Positions 32,813 through 40,216 of a stretch of 40,216 bases of DNA are shown piece after piece. Position numbers and translations under genes: made by a program. Position 1 is the first letter of the stretch; every line of letters begins with the position of its first letter. The notes beneath the pieces are model-generated. The model saw nothing but the letters and a program-made list of their open reading frames with translations. It was not told the DNA's origin and ran no database searches. This DNA is from Streptomyces atratus (lineage in GTDB: Bacteria > Actinomycetota > Actinomycetes > Streptomycetales > Streptomycetaceae): assembly GCF_014648655.1 (NCBI RefSeq), contig NZ_BMRN01000049.1:1-40216 (forward strand). The letters are read 5' to 3'.

Positions 32813-33649
32813 CTACTTGCAGCTGAGCTGGGCGTAGACCTTGTCGCCGGTCCACGACCCGGTGGCCCACTGGTCCACGGCGGCCGGGGTGAAGCCGTAC
32901 TGCTTGTTCAGCTGTTCGCCGAACCATTTGGTGAAAGCGGCCGAGCCCTGCTGGCAGGAGTGGATGCCGTCCTTGCCGCGCTGTGCCGTGGCAGCCGTGT
33001 TGTCGGTGCCCCACAGGGCGGAGGCGTCGAGGAAACGGACCGTGTTCGGGTGCATGTCCGCGACCTCCTTGGCGGACTTCGGCGCGGTCTTGATCGCGGC
33101 CTCGTGTGACTTGTAGAAGTCGTCCACCTTGAAGGGGGGCGCGGACACGATGAGAAGTTCGGCGCCCGCATCGTTGACCGTCTTGGCCAGACGTTCGTAG
33201 GCGCCGCGTTGTTCGCCGGGGGTTCCCCAGTCGTAGGTGGTGATCTGGTAGGCGACGACGTCCGGTTTGAAGGACTTCAGCTCTTTCGGGAGCCTCTCCC
33301 AGGTGGGCTGCGCGATCTCCCCGACGACACCGCCGCCCCCTGCGGCGGCGATCGACTTGAACTCCACGTGGCTGGCCTTCATCGCCGCGCCGAGGGGCGG
33401 TGCCTGAACCTCGCCGATGGAGTCGCCCATCCACAGCAGCCGGTGCGGCTTCGTGGCGTTCTTCCGGCCGTCGGGCGTCTGCTGGTCACCGGCCGTGGCA
33501 GTGCTGCGGTCGGCGGCGGTGTCGGAGCCGTTGCCGGAAGCTTGGCAGGCGGTGAGAGCGAGTGCGGCCGTCGTGGCGGCGAGGACGAGTCCCGCGGCAC
33601 GGCGGGCGGGTCGCTGAAGAAGAGGGAAGGGCGTGTTCTTGCTGTTCAT
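32813..33649 (-). CDS. SGNH-hydrolase-like lipoprotein
   Basis: A 278-aa exported lipoprotein: RPARRAAGLVLAATTAALALTAC ends in the lipobox LTAC, so the Cys is lipidated. The mature part contains LLWMGDSIGE, block I of SGNH hydrolases with the catalytic Ser, VVAYQITTYDWGTPGE, comparable to block III, and DGIHSCQQGSAAFTKW, where D-x-I-H corresponds to the DxxH block V. A Cys pair may form a disulphide. The ATG at 33649 has GGAG 4 nt upstream. SGNH proteins paired with acyltransferase-3 proteins O-acetylate polysaccharides outside the membrane; that role is inferred here from order and distance. Confidence 0.82.
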   Translation of the reverse strand: MNSKNTPFPLLQRPARRAAGLVLAATTAALALTACQASGNGSDTAADRSTATAGDQQTPDGRKNATKPHRLLWMGDSIGEVQAPPLGAAMKASHVEFKSIAAAGGGGVVGEIAQPTWERLPKELKSFKPDVVAYQITTYDWGTPGEQRGAYERLAKTVNDAGAELLIVSAPPFKVDDFYKSHEAAIKTAPKSAKEVADMHPNTVRFLDASALWGTDNTAATAQRGKDGIHSCQQGSAAFTKWFGEQLNKQYGFTPAAVDQWATGSWTGDKVYAQLSCK

Positions 33650-33745
33650 GTCTCCAGCAGAACCCGCGAGGAGGCCGCCTGGGCGGGCCATCATCGTTCC
33701 GTCACATGCCGGAAGAAGGACGGCTATACAGGGCGAGCAGTACGG

Positions 33746-34573
33746 TCATCCGGCTTTCGGGAAGCTGAAGACGTAGCGCTCTTCGACGAACCAGAGGAGA
33801 AGCCGTTCCAGCGCTTCCATCGTCTGGGCGCGGTTCCCGCCGCCGTCGTGGAGGAGAACCGTCGGCCCCGTGGAGAGCTGGTCCTTCACGGTGCGGACGA
33901 TCGTGTCCGCACCGGGCTGCCGGAAGTCGCCGGGGTCGACGTTCCAGCCGAGGTTCCGCATCCCGTGGGCTGCCGCGATCTGACGGCTCTGCGCCGTGAA
34001 GGCGCCGCCCGGGGCCCGGTAGTACCAGATCCGTTCGCCGCCGGACGCCTCGTCGATCATGCGCTTGGCGTCGAGGATCTCCTTCTCCTGGTAGGACACC
34101 GGCTTCTTGTCCATGGCGACATCGTGGCTGACCGAGTGATCGCACAGCCGGTGCCCCTCGGCGACAATCCGCCTGACGAGGTCGGGATGGGCGGCGGCAT
34201 TGGGGCCGGTCAGACAGAAAACGGCCTTGGCTTTGTACCGCTTCAGCAGCTCCAGGGCCTTCTGAGTCCAGCGCGGGTCCGGACCGTCGTCGAGGGTGAG
34301 GTTCACCGACTTCCCGTCGTCCTCGGACTCCCGGACGATGGCCATGTCCACGGTCGGTGCGGGCAGCGCGGGGTCGATCGTCGTGCTTGCCCCAGCCGTC
34401 TTGCCCCCGGCGGCCCCGGCGGCCCCGGCGGGCTGACCGGCACCTCTCTCCGCCAGAACCGCGAAGGCGGCCGTTCCGGTCAGAGCCAGGGCCGCTGCGG
34501 TGACCACCGCCCGCCGTAGGGTGCCGACGCGCCTGCCGTTGCTGCCTCGGGTGTTGTTCGTGTCGTTGCTCAT
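33746..34573 (-). CDS. Polysaccharide deacetylase (CE4, NodB domain)
   Basis: A 275-aa exported protein with an N-terminal hydrophobic anchor or signal (VVTAAALALTGTAAFAVLA) and a NodB homology domain from about residue 88. Motif 1 is NLTLDDGPDPRW (catalytic base and metal Asp), motif 2 DHSVSHD (HxxxH metal ligands after an Asp), motif 3 YYRAPGGAF, motif 4 WNVDPGDF and motif 5 LLHDGGG. It removes N-acetyl groups from a GlcNAc- or MurNAc-type polymer, probably in the cell envelope. It is divergent from the response regulator gene across 145 bp and may belong to its regulon. Ribosome binding sequence before the ATG is weak. Confidence 0.9.
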   Translation of the reverse strand: MSNDTNNTRGSNGRRVGTLRRAVVTAAALALTGTAAFAVLAERGAGQPAGAAGAAGGKTAGASTTIDPALPAPTVDMAIVRESEDDGKSVNLTLDDGPDPRWTQKALELLKRYKAKAVFCLTGPNAAAHPDLVRRIVAEGHRLCDHSVSHDVAMDKKPVSYQEKEILDAKRMIDEASGGERIWYYRAPGGAFTAQSRQIAAAHGMRNLGWNVDPGDFRQPGADTIVRTVKDQLSTGPTVLLHDGGGNRAQTMEALERLLLWFVEERYVFSFPKAG

Positions 34574-34717
34574 GCGCCCGACGGAACCGCCCGCCGTACC
34601 GCGAACGGCCGGCCGTCACCGTTTCGTCAAGGAATGCGGAACCGGGCGTCATACGCTTCCAGCACCCTTGTCAGAGAAAACCCCCATGCCGCGCAGCCGG
34701 AGAAGAGAGCACCACCG

Positions 34718-35413
34718 ATGGCACGAGTCCTGCTCATCGAAGACGACCCCGCCGTACAAAGGGGCGTCACCCTCGCGCTGAAGCGCCGTGGCCATGAAGT
34801 AGAAGTCGCTGCAAGCGGGGAGACGGGACTCCTCACCCTGGAACGCTACCGGCCCGACCTGGTGCTGCTCGACCTGATGCTGCCAGGGATGAGCGGCCTG
34901 GAGGTGTGCCGCCGAATCCGGGAGAGCAAACAGATCCCGATCATCATCCTCTCTGCCCGCGGTGACGAGATCGACATGGTCGTCGGCCTGGAAGCAGGTG
35001 CCGACGACTACATCACCAAACCCGCCAGCGGGGAGATCATCGAAGCCCGGATGAAAGCCGTCCTGCGCCGGGTCGCCCCCGCCCAGGACAGCCCCGCGGC
35101 CACGCCCACGGGGGCAGAGCACCATGGCGACCTCACCGTGGACCGCACCAGCCTGGTCGTGGCCAAGCACGGCACGGAGCTGACGCTGGCTCCCTCCGAA
35201 CTCAAGCTGCTGCTGTTCCTCACCGCCACACCCGGTCAGGTCTACTCCCGCCACCAGCTCCTGGAACAGGTCTGGGAGCACTCCTTCTACGGCGACGTCC
35301 GTCTCGTCGACGCCTGCGTGATGCGGCTGCGCGCCAAGACCGAGGACGATCCGCGCAAGCCGGAGTACGTCCAGACGGTACGCGGCTTCGGCTACCGCTT
35401 CGGCCCCCTCTGA
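34718..35413 (+). CDS. OmpR-family response regulator (CseB-like)
   Basis: A 231-aa two-domain response regulator. The receiver has the acidic pocket EDD (8-10), phospho-acceptor Asp52 in LLDLMLPGMSG, the conserved SA-dipeptide position and Lys101 in TKPAS. The winged-helix effector domain begins at about 130 and includes TLAPSELKLLLFL, SRHQLLEQVWEH and VRGFGYRFGP. The ATG at 34718 has GGAGAAGAG about 9 nt upstream; the 28 residues of the longer frame are not receiver-like. Its stop overlaps the kinase start (TGATG). It resembles CseB of the Streptomyces envelope-stress system, but no sigE gene is present here. Confidence 0.9.
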   Translation: MARVLLIEDDPAVQRGVTLALKRRGHEVEVAASGETGLLTLERYRPDLVLLDLMLPGMSGLEVCRRIRESKQIPIIILSARGDEIDMVVGLEAGADDYITKPASGEIIEARMKAVLRRVAPAQDSPAATPTGAEHHGDLTVDRTSLVVAKHGTELTLAPSELKLLLFLTATPGQVYSRHQLLEQVWEHSFYGDVRLVDACVMRLRAKTEDDPRKPEYVQTVRGFGYRFGPL

Positions 35414-36879
35414 TGAACCTCAAAATCCGCTTCCCCAGGGGGCTGCGGGCACGGATCGTAGTCGCCGTGCTGCTGGCCGTCGCCTTCGGCGCACTGCTCA
35501 CCGCGGGCCTCACCTTCCACCAGGCCCGCTCCTCCGTCCTGGAACGCACTCAGAACACCGCCGTCGCCGACCTGCGCATCCAGCTCGACTCCCTCGCCCC
35601 TGGCCTGACCTTCCCACCCCGCGCCGAGGACCTGCGCGGCCTGTCCCTCCAACTCGACCGGGCCGGAGGCTCCCGCACCTGGCACTCCTCCGCCTCCTAC
35701 CAAGGCGGCACACCGGTCCCGGCTTCCCCCGCACCCCCCGTGCCCAAAGAGCTCCGCGAAGCTGTCCAGGCAAGCGGCCAGGCGACGTACCAGCGCATCG
35801 AACGCGATGGCCGCCCCTGGCTGGCCGTCGGCATGCCCGTCGCCTACGCCGCGGAGCCCGAACGGCCCGCGAGCGCGGACAAGCTCTCCGGGCTAACCGT
35901 GTACGTCGCCTTGCCCCTCGACGCCGACCAGGCCGACATCTCCGCCCTGGTCACCGCCGCCGAGGCCGGGGCCTTCCCCGCGCTTGCCCTCGCCCTCATC
36001 CCCGCCTTCTTCGCCGCCCGCAGCGTCCTGCGCCCCGTACGACGCCTGCGCAGCGGCGCCGAACGCATCACCGCCGGCGAACTAGACACCCGCCTCGACA
36101 CCGAGGGCCACGACGAACTGACCGATCTGACCCGCTCCTTCAACACCATGGCCGAAACCCTGCAAAAGGACGACGCCGAACTGCGCCGCATGGAAGCCGG
36201 AGCACGCCGCTTCGCCGCCGATGTCGCCCATGAACTGCGCACCCCCCTCGCAGCCATGACCGCCGTCACCGAGGTTCTCGACGAGGACGCCACCTCCGGC
36301 ATCCTGCCCCCCGACACCGCCGACGCCGTCCAACTCATCTGCGAGGAGACCCGCACCCTCGCCCGCATGGTCGAAGACCTGATGGAGGTCTCCCGCTTCG
36401 ACGCCAAGGCCGCCCCGCTGCACGCCGAGGAGCTGGACCTGCGCACCATCGTGACCAAGACCCTCCAACTGCGCGGCTGGGCCCACGACGAACGCGTCAC
36501 CGCCGACATCCCCACCCCGGTACCGGTACGCGCCGACCCCCGCCGCATCGACGTCATCCTGGCCAACCTCATCGGCAACGCGCTGCGCCACGGCCTCCCA
36601 CCGGTCACCGTCTCCGCCCGCGCAGAGAACGACCACGCGGTCATCACCGTCACCGATCACGGCCCCGGCATCCCCGACGACGTACTCCCGCACATCTTCG
36701 AACGCTTCTACAAAGCCGACACGGCACGCACTCGCTCCGAAGGCAGTGGCCTTGGCCTGGCCATCGCCTACGAGAACGCCCACCTGCACGGCGGATCCCT
36801 GACCGCGGCAAACGCCCCCCACGGTGGTGCCGTCTTCACCCTCACCCTGCCCCCGGCCGACCCGCAGGAACAACGATGA
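35413..36879 (+). CDS. Sensor histidine kinase (CseC-like)
   Basis: A 488-aa membrane kinase. TM1 (about 13-34) and TM2 (about 183-205) enclose an extracytoplasmic sensor of about 150 residues. A HAMP domain follows at about 205-255 (VLRPVRRLRSGAERITAGEL), then HisKA with the phospho-accepting His273 in FAADVAHELRTPL and an ATPase domain with the N box NLIGNALRHG, G1 box DHGPGIPDD, F box FERFYKAD and G2 box GSGLGLAIA. It overlaps the response regulator at its start and the lipoprotein gene at its end, so the three are translationally coupled and form one signalling unit. Confidence 0.92.
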   Translation: MNLKIRFPRGLRARIVVAVLLAVAFGALLTAGLTFHQARSSVLERTQNTAVADLRIQLDSLAPGLTFPPRAEDLRGLSLQLDRAGGSRTWHSSASYQGGTPVPASPAPPVPKELREAVQASGQATYQRIERDGRPWLAVGMPVAYAAEPERPASADKLSGLTVYVALPLDADQADISALVTAAEAGAFPALALALIPAFFAARSVLRPVRRLRSGAERITAGELDTRLDTEGHDELTDLTRSFNTMAETLQKDDAELRRMEAGARRFAADVAHELRTPLAAMTAVTEVLDEDATSGILPPDTADAVQLICEETRTLARMVEDLMEVSRFDAKAAPLHAEELDLRTIVTKTLQLRGWAHDERVTADIPTPVPVRADPRRIDVILANLIGNALRHGLPPVTVSARAENDHAVITVTDHGPGIPDDVLPHIFERFYKADTARTRSEGSGLGLAIAYENAHLHGGSLTAANAPHGGAVFTLTLPPADPQEQR

Positions 36880-37460
36880 CCCGCCTCCCGTCCAGGTCCC
36901 GACGCACCTCCCGCACCACGGCAGCCGCCCTCGGGACCCTGACTCTGTCCACCTTGCTCATCGCCACAGCCGCCGGCTGCGCGATCGGCCCCACCAACCC
37001 CGTGCACGCCGGCCCCCCGGCCTCCGGCATCCAGCAACCCGGAACCGAAGCCCGCTTCGTACGCCTCTACTTCGCCGGCCCCACCGGCATCCGCGCCGTC
37101 TCACGCCCCACGGACCGACCACTCAGCCCCCAGCAAGCCCTCGACCTTCTCCTGGAGGGCCCCACCCCCGCCGAACGCCAACGCGGCCTGATCAGCCAAG
37201 TAACGCCGATGGCCAGCCAACTCACCGCCACCACGGCCGACGGAGCCGTCGACGTCCTCGTCCCCCAAAAAGTCAGCACCGGTGACCTCGACGTCACAGC
37301 GGTCAGCCAGATCGCCTGCACCGCCGCCCACGCCAACGTCCCCGGCAACAAACCCCCCACACAGATCGACATTCGCATCCACGAGAACCACATCCGCTCC
37401 CAGACCCCCTGGACGGTCCGCTGCGGCCCCAACGGCGATGTGACACCAGTAACCGGCTGA
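36876..37460 (+). CDS. GerMN-like lipoprotein coupled to the two-component system
   Basis: A 194-aa lipoprotein: a basic start, a hydrophobic core ALGTLTLSTLLIATAAG and the Cys of TAAGC as lipidation site. The mature part contains VRLYFAGPTGIRAVSRP and SPQQALDLLLEGPTPAERQR, the hallmarks of GerMN domains (xLYF, then A-L-x-x-L-L-x-G-P-T). The last third ends with two Cys that may pair. The ATG overlaps the kinase stop (ATGA). In the Cse system of Streptomyces a lipoprotein, CseA, tunes the kinase from outside the membrane; the coupling here suggests the same kind of role, which is inference. Confidence 0.82.
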   Translation: MTRLPSRSRRTSRTTAAALGTLTLSTLLIATAAGCAIGPTNPVHAGPPASGIQQPGTEARFVRLYFAGPTGIRAVSRPTDRPLSPQQALDLLLEGPTPAERQRGLISQVTPMASQLTATTADGAVDVLVPQKVSTGDLDVTAVSQIACTAAHANVPGNKPPTQIDIRIHENHIRSQTPWTVRCGPNGDVTPVTG

Positions 37461-37536
37461 CACAAGAGACTGTTGTCTTTCCGTACTTGATCGCTGACTT
37501 TCTGCTGGTCAGGCGTGATGTGGCGGGTTCCGTGGC

Positions 37537-37581
37537 GGGTCTATCAGGAATCAGGCTCTGTTCCGTAGTCGGTGGTGACGG
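37537..37581 (+). mobile_element. ISL3-type terminal sequence, right copy
   Basis: The 45-bp segment starting GGGTCTATCAGGAATCAGGC is perfectly repeated in inverted orientation at 31130-31174. It lies 26 bp before the ATG of the ISL3-type transposase remnant and is the left end of that element. Confidence 0.8.
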
Positions 37582-37607
37582 CAGGTAACTGACGTCGTCG
37601 ACGTTGC

Positions 37608-37911
37608 ATGCGAGATGCCAACTCCCTTGTGGCAACGGTGTTTTCAGGGCTATCGGCACTGGTCATCGATGATGTGGCGGACGACGGCGAGGTGATCCGG
37701 GTCTTGGCCCGGACCAGGGATGCTCCCTTTCCCTGCCCGATGTGCGGGGTGCCGACGGGGAAAGTGCACGGATACCACGTCCGGACGGTTGCGGATGTGC
37801 CAGTCGATGGCCGCCGGGTCGTGGTCAACGTCCGGGTACGACGTCTGGTCTGCCCGGTCCTGGGCTGTCGGCGGCAGACCTTCCGCGAGCAGGTCCCTGG
37901 GCTGATCACCT
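37608..37911 (+). pseudogene. ISL3-family transposase, N-terminal fragment
   Basis: From the ATG at 37608 the frame reads VFSGLSALVIDDVADDGEVI, RVLARTRDAPFPCPMCGVPT, VHGYHVRTVADVPVDGRRVV and RRLVCPVLGCRRQTFREQVP. The two Cys pairs (CPMC and CPVLGC) and the VRTVADVPVDG block are the N-terminal zinc-binding region of ISL3 transposases. After REQVPGL the sequence switches to an unrelated TPR-type protein, so the catalytic DDE part is lost. Confidence 0.82.
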
Positions 37912-38239
37912 GGTTCGGGTACCCGGCCCAGAAGCACTTCGTTCACCTTTCCCAGGCGTACACCCTCCTCGGGGATACCGAGGCCGCCTACTCGGCCCAG
38001 GACAACGCCCTAGACTCACTGATTCCCCCTCGGTGATGACCCGGGCCCTGATCGCGATGGACACCGCCACCTGCCTGCGTCTCGATGGCGACCCTTCAGC
38101 GGCGGCCAAGATGGCGGTCGGGATCTTCGACCGCCTCCCAGGCCCCTACCGTGATGGCCTGATCCGGTCCAGGGCCGAAGCCCTCCACCAAGCCCTCGGC
38201 GGCCGCCCCCGCGACCTCCTCGGCCAGGTTCTCGCCTGA
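37912..38239 (+). pseudogene. TPR-containing regulator, C-terminal fragment with frameshift
   Basis: The sequence fused behind the ISL3 piece reads YPAQKHFVHLSQAYTLLGDT, EAAYSAQDNALD, then one base out of frame LTDSPSVMTRALIAMDTATC, LRLDGDPSAAAKMAVGIFDR and ALHQALGGRPRDLLGQVLA. Repeated helix pairs of this kind end the XRE-type regulators with a TPR-like sensor domain that are numerous in Streptomyces. The HTH half is absent and the frame is broken at about 38012-38022. Confidence 0.6.
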
Positions 38240-38479
38240 CGGGGGCTCTGCGAGAACTGACCGGGGTGTCTGGGACGGTGCGTGATGCCGCGTCCCCGGC
38301 ACGGGTGAAGCCCTGCCATGACCTGACGTCCCACCCGCGCTGATCAGCGCCGGTGGCGGTCGACTCCGCAGTGCTGACCGGTCTGCTGGCGCTGCAGGGG
38401 GCGCGCGCAGTGTCCGATCCATGCACGGCGGCGGAGCTCTGCCTGAGCGCCCTGCGCGAGCGCCATGTGAACGCCGGGG

Positions 38480-39409
38480 TCAGACCCCCGCGGACGTCCG
38501 GGCGTCCTTGGCGGGTGTCACGGGCGCCGCCGCAGGGCCGCTGCCATGCCCTTTCGGGGACCCGAACCAGGCTACTGCCACCGCGCCCGATACGGCGAGC
38601 ACGAACCCGGTGATCGCCGCCCAGGCGAAGCCGGGACGGGAGGCATCGCCGAGCCACAGCACGCCGATGATGCCCGGCAGGACGGTCTCGCCGACGACCA
38701 GCGCGGCGGTGGCGCCGTTGACCGAGCCGATCTGCAGGGCGACCGTGTGCAGGTACATGCCGCCGATGCCTGCCACCAGGATCGCGTAGAGCGCCGGGTC
38801 GCAGAGCAGCGCTCCCGGGTCGAAAGGGTCGATGCCATTCAGCACACGGACCCCGACACCGAGGGCGCCGAAGCCCAGTCCGGACAGCAGGCCGGCCAGG
38901 ATCGCGGCGCGCGCCCCCAGTAGGCGTACGACCACGGTGCCGCCCACGATCAGGAGCAGCGAGATCCCCAGCAGCCACCAGTGCGTGGAGATCGGGGTGT
39001 CGCCGCTGCCTTCCGGGCCCGCCGCCGTCGCCAGAAGCACCAGCGCGGAGCAGACCACAGCAATCGAGGTCCACTCGGCGCGGTTGAGCCGGATGCCGAG
39101 GAGCTTGATGCTCAGCACCGCCGTGATTACCAAGTTGGCGCTGATCACGGTCTGCGACAGGAACAGCGGCAGGAGGCGCGCCGCCAGTGCGCCGAGCCCG
39201 AAGCCGACGAAGTCCAGGATGGTCCCGACGATGAACTCCCAGGTCATCGCCGCCTTCGCAGTGGACGACAGGCTCGGGCCACCGTGCTGGGTCACGCTGC
39301 CCTCGGCGGCCTCCCGGCGGGCTGACTTCTGTGATCCGACGGCCTGAAGGACGGAGCCCGTGCCGTAACAGATCGATGCTGCCACGGCGGTGAGCAGTCC
39401 TATGAGCAC
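38480..39409 (-). CDS. DMT-superfamily (EamA-like) membrane protein
   Basis: A 309-aa protein with about nine or ten hydrophobic segments and the internal two-fold layout of drug/metabolite transporters (LIGLLTAVAASICYGTGSVL; LFLSQTVISANLVITAVLSI; ALLCDPALYAILVAGIGGMY; ALVVGETVLPGIIGVLWLGD). The LGDASRPGFAWAAITGFVLA end is typical of EamA repeats. It starts with a GTG at 39409 with GGAG 7-8 nt upstream. The C-terminal tail is hydrophilic and Ala/Pro-rich. No neighbour explains its substrate. It is convergent with the TPR remnant. Confidence 0.75.
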   Translation of the reverse strand: MLIGLLTAVAASICYGTGSVLQAVGSQKSARREAAEGSVTQHGGPSLSSTAKAAMTWEFIVGTILDFVGFGLGALAARLLPLFLSQTVISANLVITAVLSIKLLGIRLNRAEWTSIAVVCSALVLLATAAGPEGSGDTPISTHWWLLGISLLLIVGGTVVVRLLGARAAILAGLLSGLGFGALGVGVRVLNGIDPFDPGALLCDPALYAILVAGIGGMYLHTVALQIGSVNGATAALVVGETVLPGIIGVLWLGDASRPGFAWAAITGFVLAVSGAVAVAWFGSPKGHGSGPAAAPVTPAKDARTSAGV

Positions 39410-39844
39410 CGAAAGCTCCGTTCATGTATGGGTCGGTGGGGTTCGGTCCCGTTCCCACTGGCAGACGTGGGTTTCGGCGCGAAAGTTGCTTCCGGCGAGT
39501 CAGTTACCGGCGTATCTCCCTCCACAGGCCAACTACGGTCAGCCACATTGCCCATAGCACACTGCAACAGGTCTTGGCGCAGCGTCACGAAGTGTCCACT
39601 TTCGCGCGTATCTCCTCCGCGCCCCAAAAAGGAGCCCGCCCCCAGAAGCCGCATCACGGAGATCACCGTCGCAGCCCCGGTCCAGCGAAGTTGGTGACAA
39701 CTAGAGCGAAAAACCCCAGGTGGTGACAACTGGAATGCCCAAACAGTGACAGGTACCGCGCTCAAGTCCACGCTCGGTGCCAGCTCACCGACCCACCTTG
39801 GTGTCACCTAGCTCGCCCAGTCACAGGAGCCCGTCGCTGTGTGA
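39410..39844. other. Gap with repeated TGGTGACAACT motifs
   Basis: No supported gene. TGGTGACAACT occurs at 39692-39702 and again at 39721-39731, followed by CAGTGACAGG at about 39744 and an inverted form GGTGTCACC at about 39800. Spaced short repeats of this kind are found at IS21-type ends, so this may be an IS terminus without its genes. Confidence 0.4.
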
Positions 39845-40216
39845 CTACCGGGCCTGGAGGGCGCCGCGGTCGATGAGGCCCTGGATATAGGGAGGCCAGT
39901 CCCGCTCCAGGCTGGTGGTGATGGCGGCGTGAACGTCAGCGCGTACCTGCGGGGTGACGTGTTCGACGTCGCCGCCCGGGTAGTACAGGCGCACCCCGTC
40001 GCGGCTGGCGTCGCACAGGATGGCGTGGGCCTTCTGCACGAGCGTCATGTAGAGCTGCGGGACCGGTGCCTTGACGAGTTCGTCGATGACGGCTTCGTAG
40101 TCGGCTCCGAAGTCCGCCCAGTCCTTGCCCTGCTTGTCGAGCCAGAGGGTGACGTCGGAGAAGAAGACCGCTTTGCCTGGCCCGTCGTTCGGGTCGCGGG
40201 CCAGGCCGGTCGCGAG
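39845..40216 (-). CDS. Unknown protein, 5' end beyond the window
   Basis: The frame is open from the right edge of the window to the stop at 39845 (123 codons visible). It reads DPNDGPGKAVFFSDVTLWLD, KQGKDWADFGADYEAVIDEL, then VQKAHAILCDASRDGVRLYY and ERDWPPYIQGLIDRGALQAR. I do not recognise the family. It looks like a soluble alpha/beta domain with a C-terminal helix bundle. An internal ATG at 40048 exists, but the upstream frame has equally good coding character, so the real start lies outside. Confidence 0.55.
   Translation of the reverse strand, partial: LATGLARDPNDGPGKAVFFSDVTLWLDKQGKDWADFGADYEAVIDELVKAPVPQLYMTLVQKAHAILCDASRDGVRLYYPGGDVEHVTPQVRADVHAAITTSLERDWPPYIQGLIDRGALQAR

Noticed and set aside
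38240..38479. A short plus-strand frame (38353 onward) between the TPR remnant and the DMT gene
   Set aside because: The frame runs into the antisense of the transporter, has no ribosome site and no recognisable motif.
1..40216. CRISPR array, rRNA or tRNA genes
   Set aside because: No regularly spaced repeat array and no rRNA or tRNA-like sequence was noticed on reading; the integrase has no visible tRNA target nearby.

Overview
The window is high-GC DNA (about 70 percent by eye) with strong G/C preference at third codon positions, GTG starts, overlapping ATGA/GTGA gene junctions and leaderless-looking promoters. The gene families seen (CseBC-like two-component system, S33 TAP-like hydrolase, GlxA and TetR regulators, helicase-associated-domain helicase, TniQ-like and DUF6308 proteins) point to Streptomyces or a close relative. 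The density of broken insertion sequences and half genes suggests an accessory region such as a chromosome arm or a large plasmid. This is inferred from sequence features only; no search was run.

Layout. 1-2450 is a graveyard: an IS6-like fragment, an intact GNAT acetyltransferase, a zinc-ribbon gene stub, a very strong hairpin, an IS5-type transposase tail and the middle of a helicase gene. 2448-5351 is an intact cassette: FMN-reductase-like protein and 14-TM MFS exporter on the minus strand, divergent from a TetR repressor. 5343-7646 is debris again: an IS630 remnant, a small element with 18-bp inverted ends, the C-terminal end of a helicase of the same family, a frameshifted TniQ-like gene, an IS5 scrap and a frameshifted TetR gene.

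7610-10205 (minus) is an amide-bond catabolic operon: the stub of an amidohydrolase, an M20 metallohydrolase and an aliphatic-amidase-like nitrilase-superfamily enzyme, translationally coupled. It is fused head to head at about 10198 to a nucleoside-salvage operon (plus) made of a 5'-truncated ribokinase, a nucleoside hydrolase and an adenosine deaminase. A 15-bp-stem terminator follows, then two divergent DJ-1/PfpI-superfamily genes, one enzyme-like and one a GlxA-type AraC regulator. 14903-15860 holds hairpins and a GNAT remnant. 15860-18015 is a short operon of an unknown protein, a radical SAM enzyme with a CX8CX2C cluster motif and a third gene cut off by an IS6-like element (18016-18850). 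A secreted S33 peptidase, an IS5 remnant and a serine-recombinase tail follow.

22200-25711 (minus) is a compact four-gene operon: canonical tyrosine recombinase, small Cro/CI-type HTH protein, zinc-ribbon recombinase-like protein and an unknown protein. Next come a conspicuously AT-richer pentapeptide-repeat membrane protein, a DUF6308-like protein and a large DUF7380/DUF4209-like protein with two RNxxxH motifs, split by a single in-frame TAG. This is the best candidate for an undescribed, possibly defence-related system.

31174-37536 is a cell-envelope module (acyltransferase, SGNH lipoprotein, polysaccharide deacetylase, response regulator, sensor kinase, GerMN-like lipoprotein) bracketed by two perfect 45-bp inverted copies of an ISL3-type end. 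After it come a truncated ISL3 transposase, the tail of a TPR regulator, a DMT-type membrane protein and a partial unknown gene running off the right edge.
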